From Azolla pinnata (lineage: Eukaryota > Streptophyta > Polypodiopsida > Salviniales > Salviniaceae): a stretch of DNA of 53,108 nt. The translations under genes were made by a program, and so were the position numbers. Location: positions 1-53,108 of the forward strand of contig JBBBWG010029410.1 of assembly GCA_037176905.1 (NCBI GenBank). The letters run 5' to 3'. Positions 52,986 through 53,108 of the stretch are shown one piece after another (the first letter of the stretch is position 1; each line of letters opens with the position of its first letter). The notes under the pieces are model-generated. The model saw only the letters and a program-made list of their open reading frames with translations. It was not told the DNA's origin and did not search any database.

Positions 52986-53108
52986 ATGGCAGCCATCGGT
53001 GCAGGCGGGACAACTGGGGGCGGTGACGACGAGCCGGTGCCGCGGGCGGCGACGGCGACGGCGCTGACGAGGTCCGCGGCGGGGGGCAAGTCGTGGCGCA
53101 AGCGGAGC
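52986..53108 (+). CDS. Start of an unidentified gene, cut by the window edge
   Basis: An ATG at 52986 opens a frame of 41 codons to the edge. It is very GC-rich with strong C/G third positions, like the lipase exon at the other end and unlike the genes between. The visible product starts MAAIGAGGTTGGG and ends SAAGGKSWRKRS, a Gly/Ala-rich then basic N-terminus. It is too short to identify; it could be a disordered N-terminus of a regulatory or membrane protein, or a transit peptide. Confidence 0.45.
   Translation, partial: MAAIGAGGTTGGGDDEPVPRAATATALTRSAAGGKSWRKRS

Overview
This window is nuclear DNA of a land plant. The genes are split by many GT-AG introns of roughly 100 bp to 2.4 kb. Telomere-type TTTAGGG/TTAGGG motifs and telo-boxes are present, and the gene families are plant families: OBL-type lipase, PLS-class pentatricopeptide repeat (PPR) protein, plant CIA30, and an RsmB-type methyltransferase with a NusB domain. 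The genes are AT-rich with AT-rich introns. The two window edges (about 1-250 and 52986-53108) are clearly GC-rich. The dense TTC/GAA, CAT/CAC and short minisatellite arrays and the intronless PLS PPR gene would suit a bryophyte, lycophyte or fern as well as a seed plant; I cannot place it further from the sequence.

Layout. The 3' half of a class-3 lipase gene (+) lies at 1-1327. A small three-exon gene for an unrecognised 87-residue protein (-) lies at 2713-4311. A TTAGGG-rich interstitial array (5394-6212) is followed by an adenylate-kinase-like gene (+, 6665-9204) and a DEAD-box helicase with a zinc knuckle (+, 10823-14603). A 14-exon alpha/beta hydrolase (-) occupies 15721-21382. Pyrimidine tracts and a 62-bp minisatellite separate it from a CIA30 gene (-, 24469-28626). 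An intronless PPR gene (-) lies at 30081-32612, followed by a 5'-truncated LINE remnant (32934-33782). Then come an S26-type signal-peptidase-like gene (+, 34617-37329), a second LINE remnant inserted into a local repeat array (38688-39277), a CAT/CAC array, a DUF716/TMEM45-type membrane protein (+, 40447-41520), a 16-exon RsmB/NSUN-type methyltransferase (-, 42577-49779) with another CAT/CAC array at its start codon, and finally the first 41 codons of an unidentified gene (+, 52986 to the edge). The exon models were built by hand. Each keeps one reading frame over all junctions and ends in a stop, or at the window edge.

How the genes fit together. Six of the genes are expected to act in organelles: the AK7-like adenylate kinase, PMH-type helicase, CIA30, PPR protein, S26-like protein and RsmB-like methyltransferase. 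Four genes have telo-box (AGGGTTT) motifs close upstream of the start codon. They are separate transcription units, and no operon-like organisation is implied.

I do not see a new defence, mobile or biosynthetic system here. The most interesting points are two likely pseudo-enzymes: an adenylate kinase with an altered AMP site and a Cys-rich LID, and an S26 protease lacking its Ser/Lys pair. Others are a UIM-like motif in the hydrolase tail, a duplicated splice-donor block ahead of the helicase zinc knuckle, LINE insertions with readable target-site duplications, and paired CAT/CAC arrays abutting two unrelated genes in the same coding-strand orientation.
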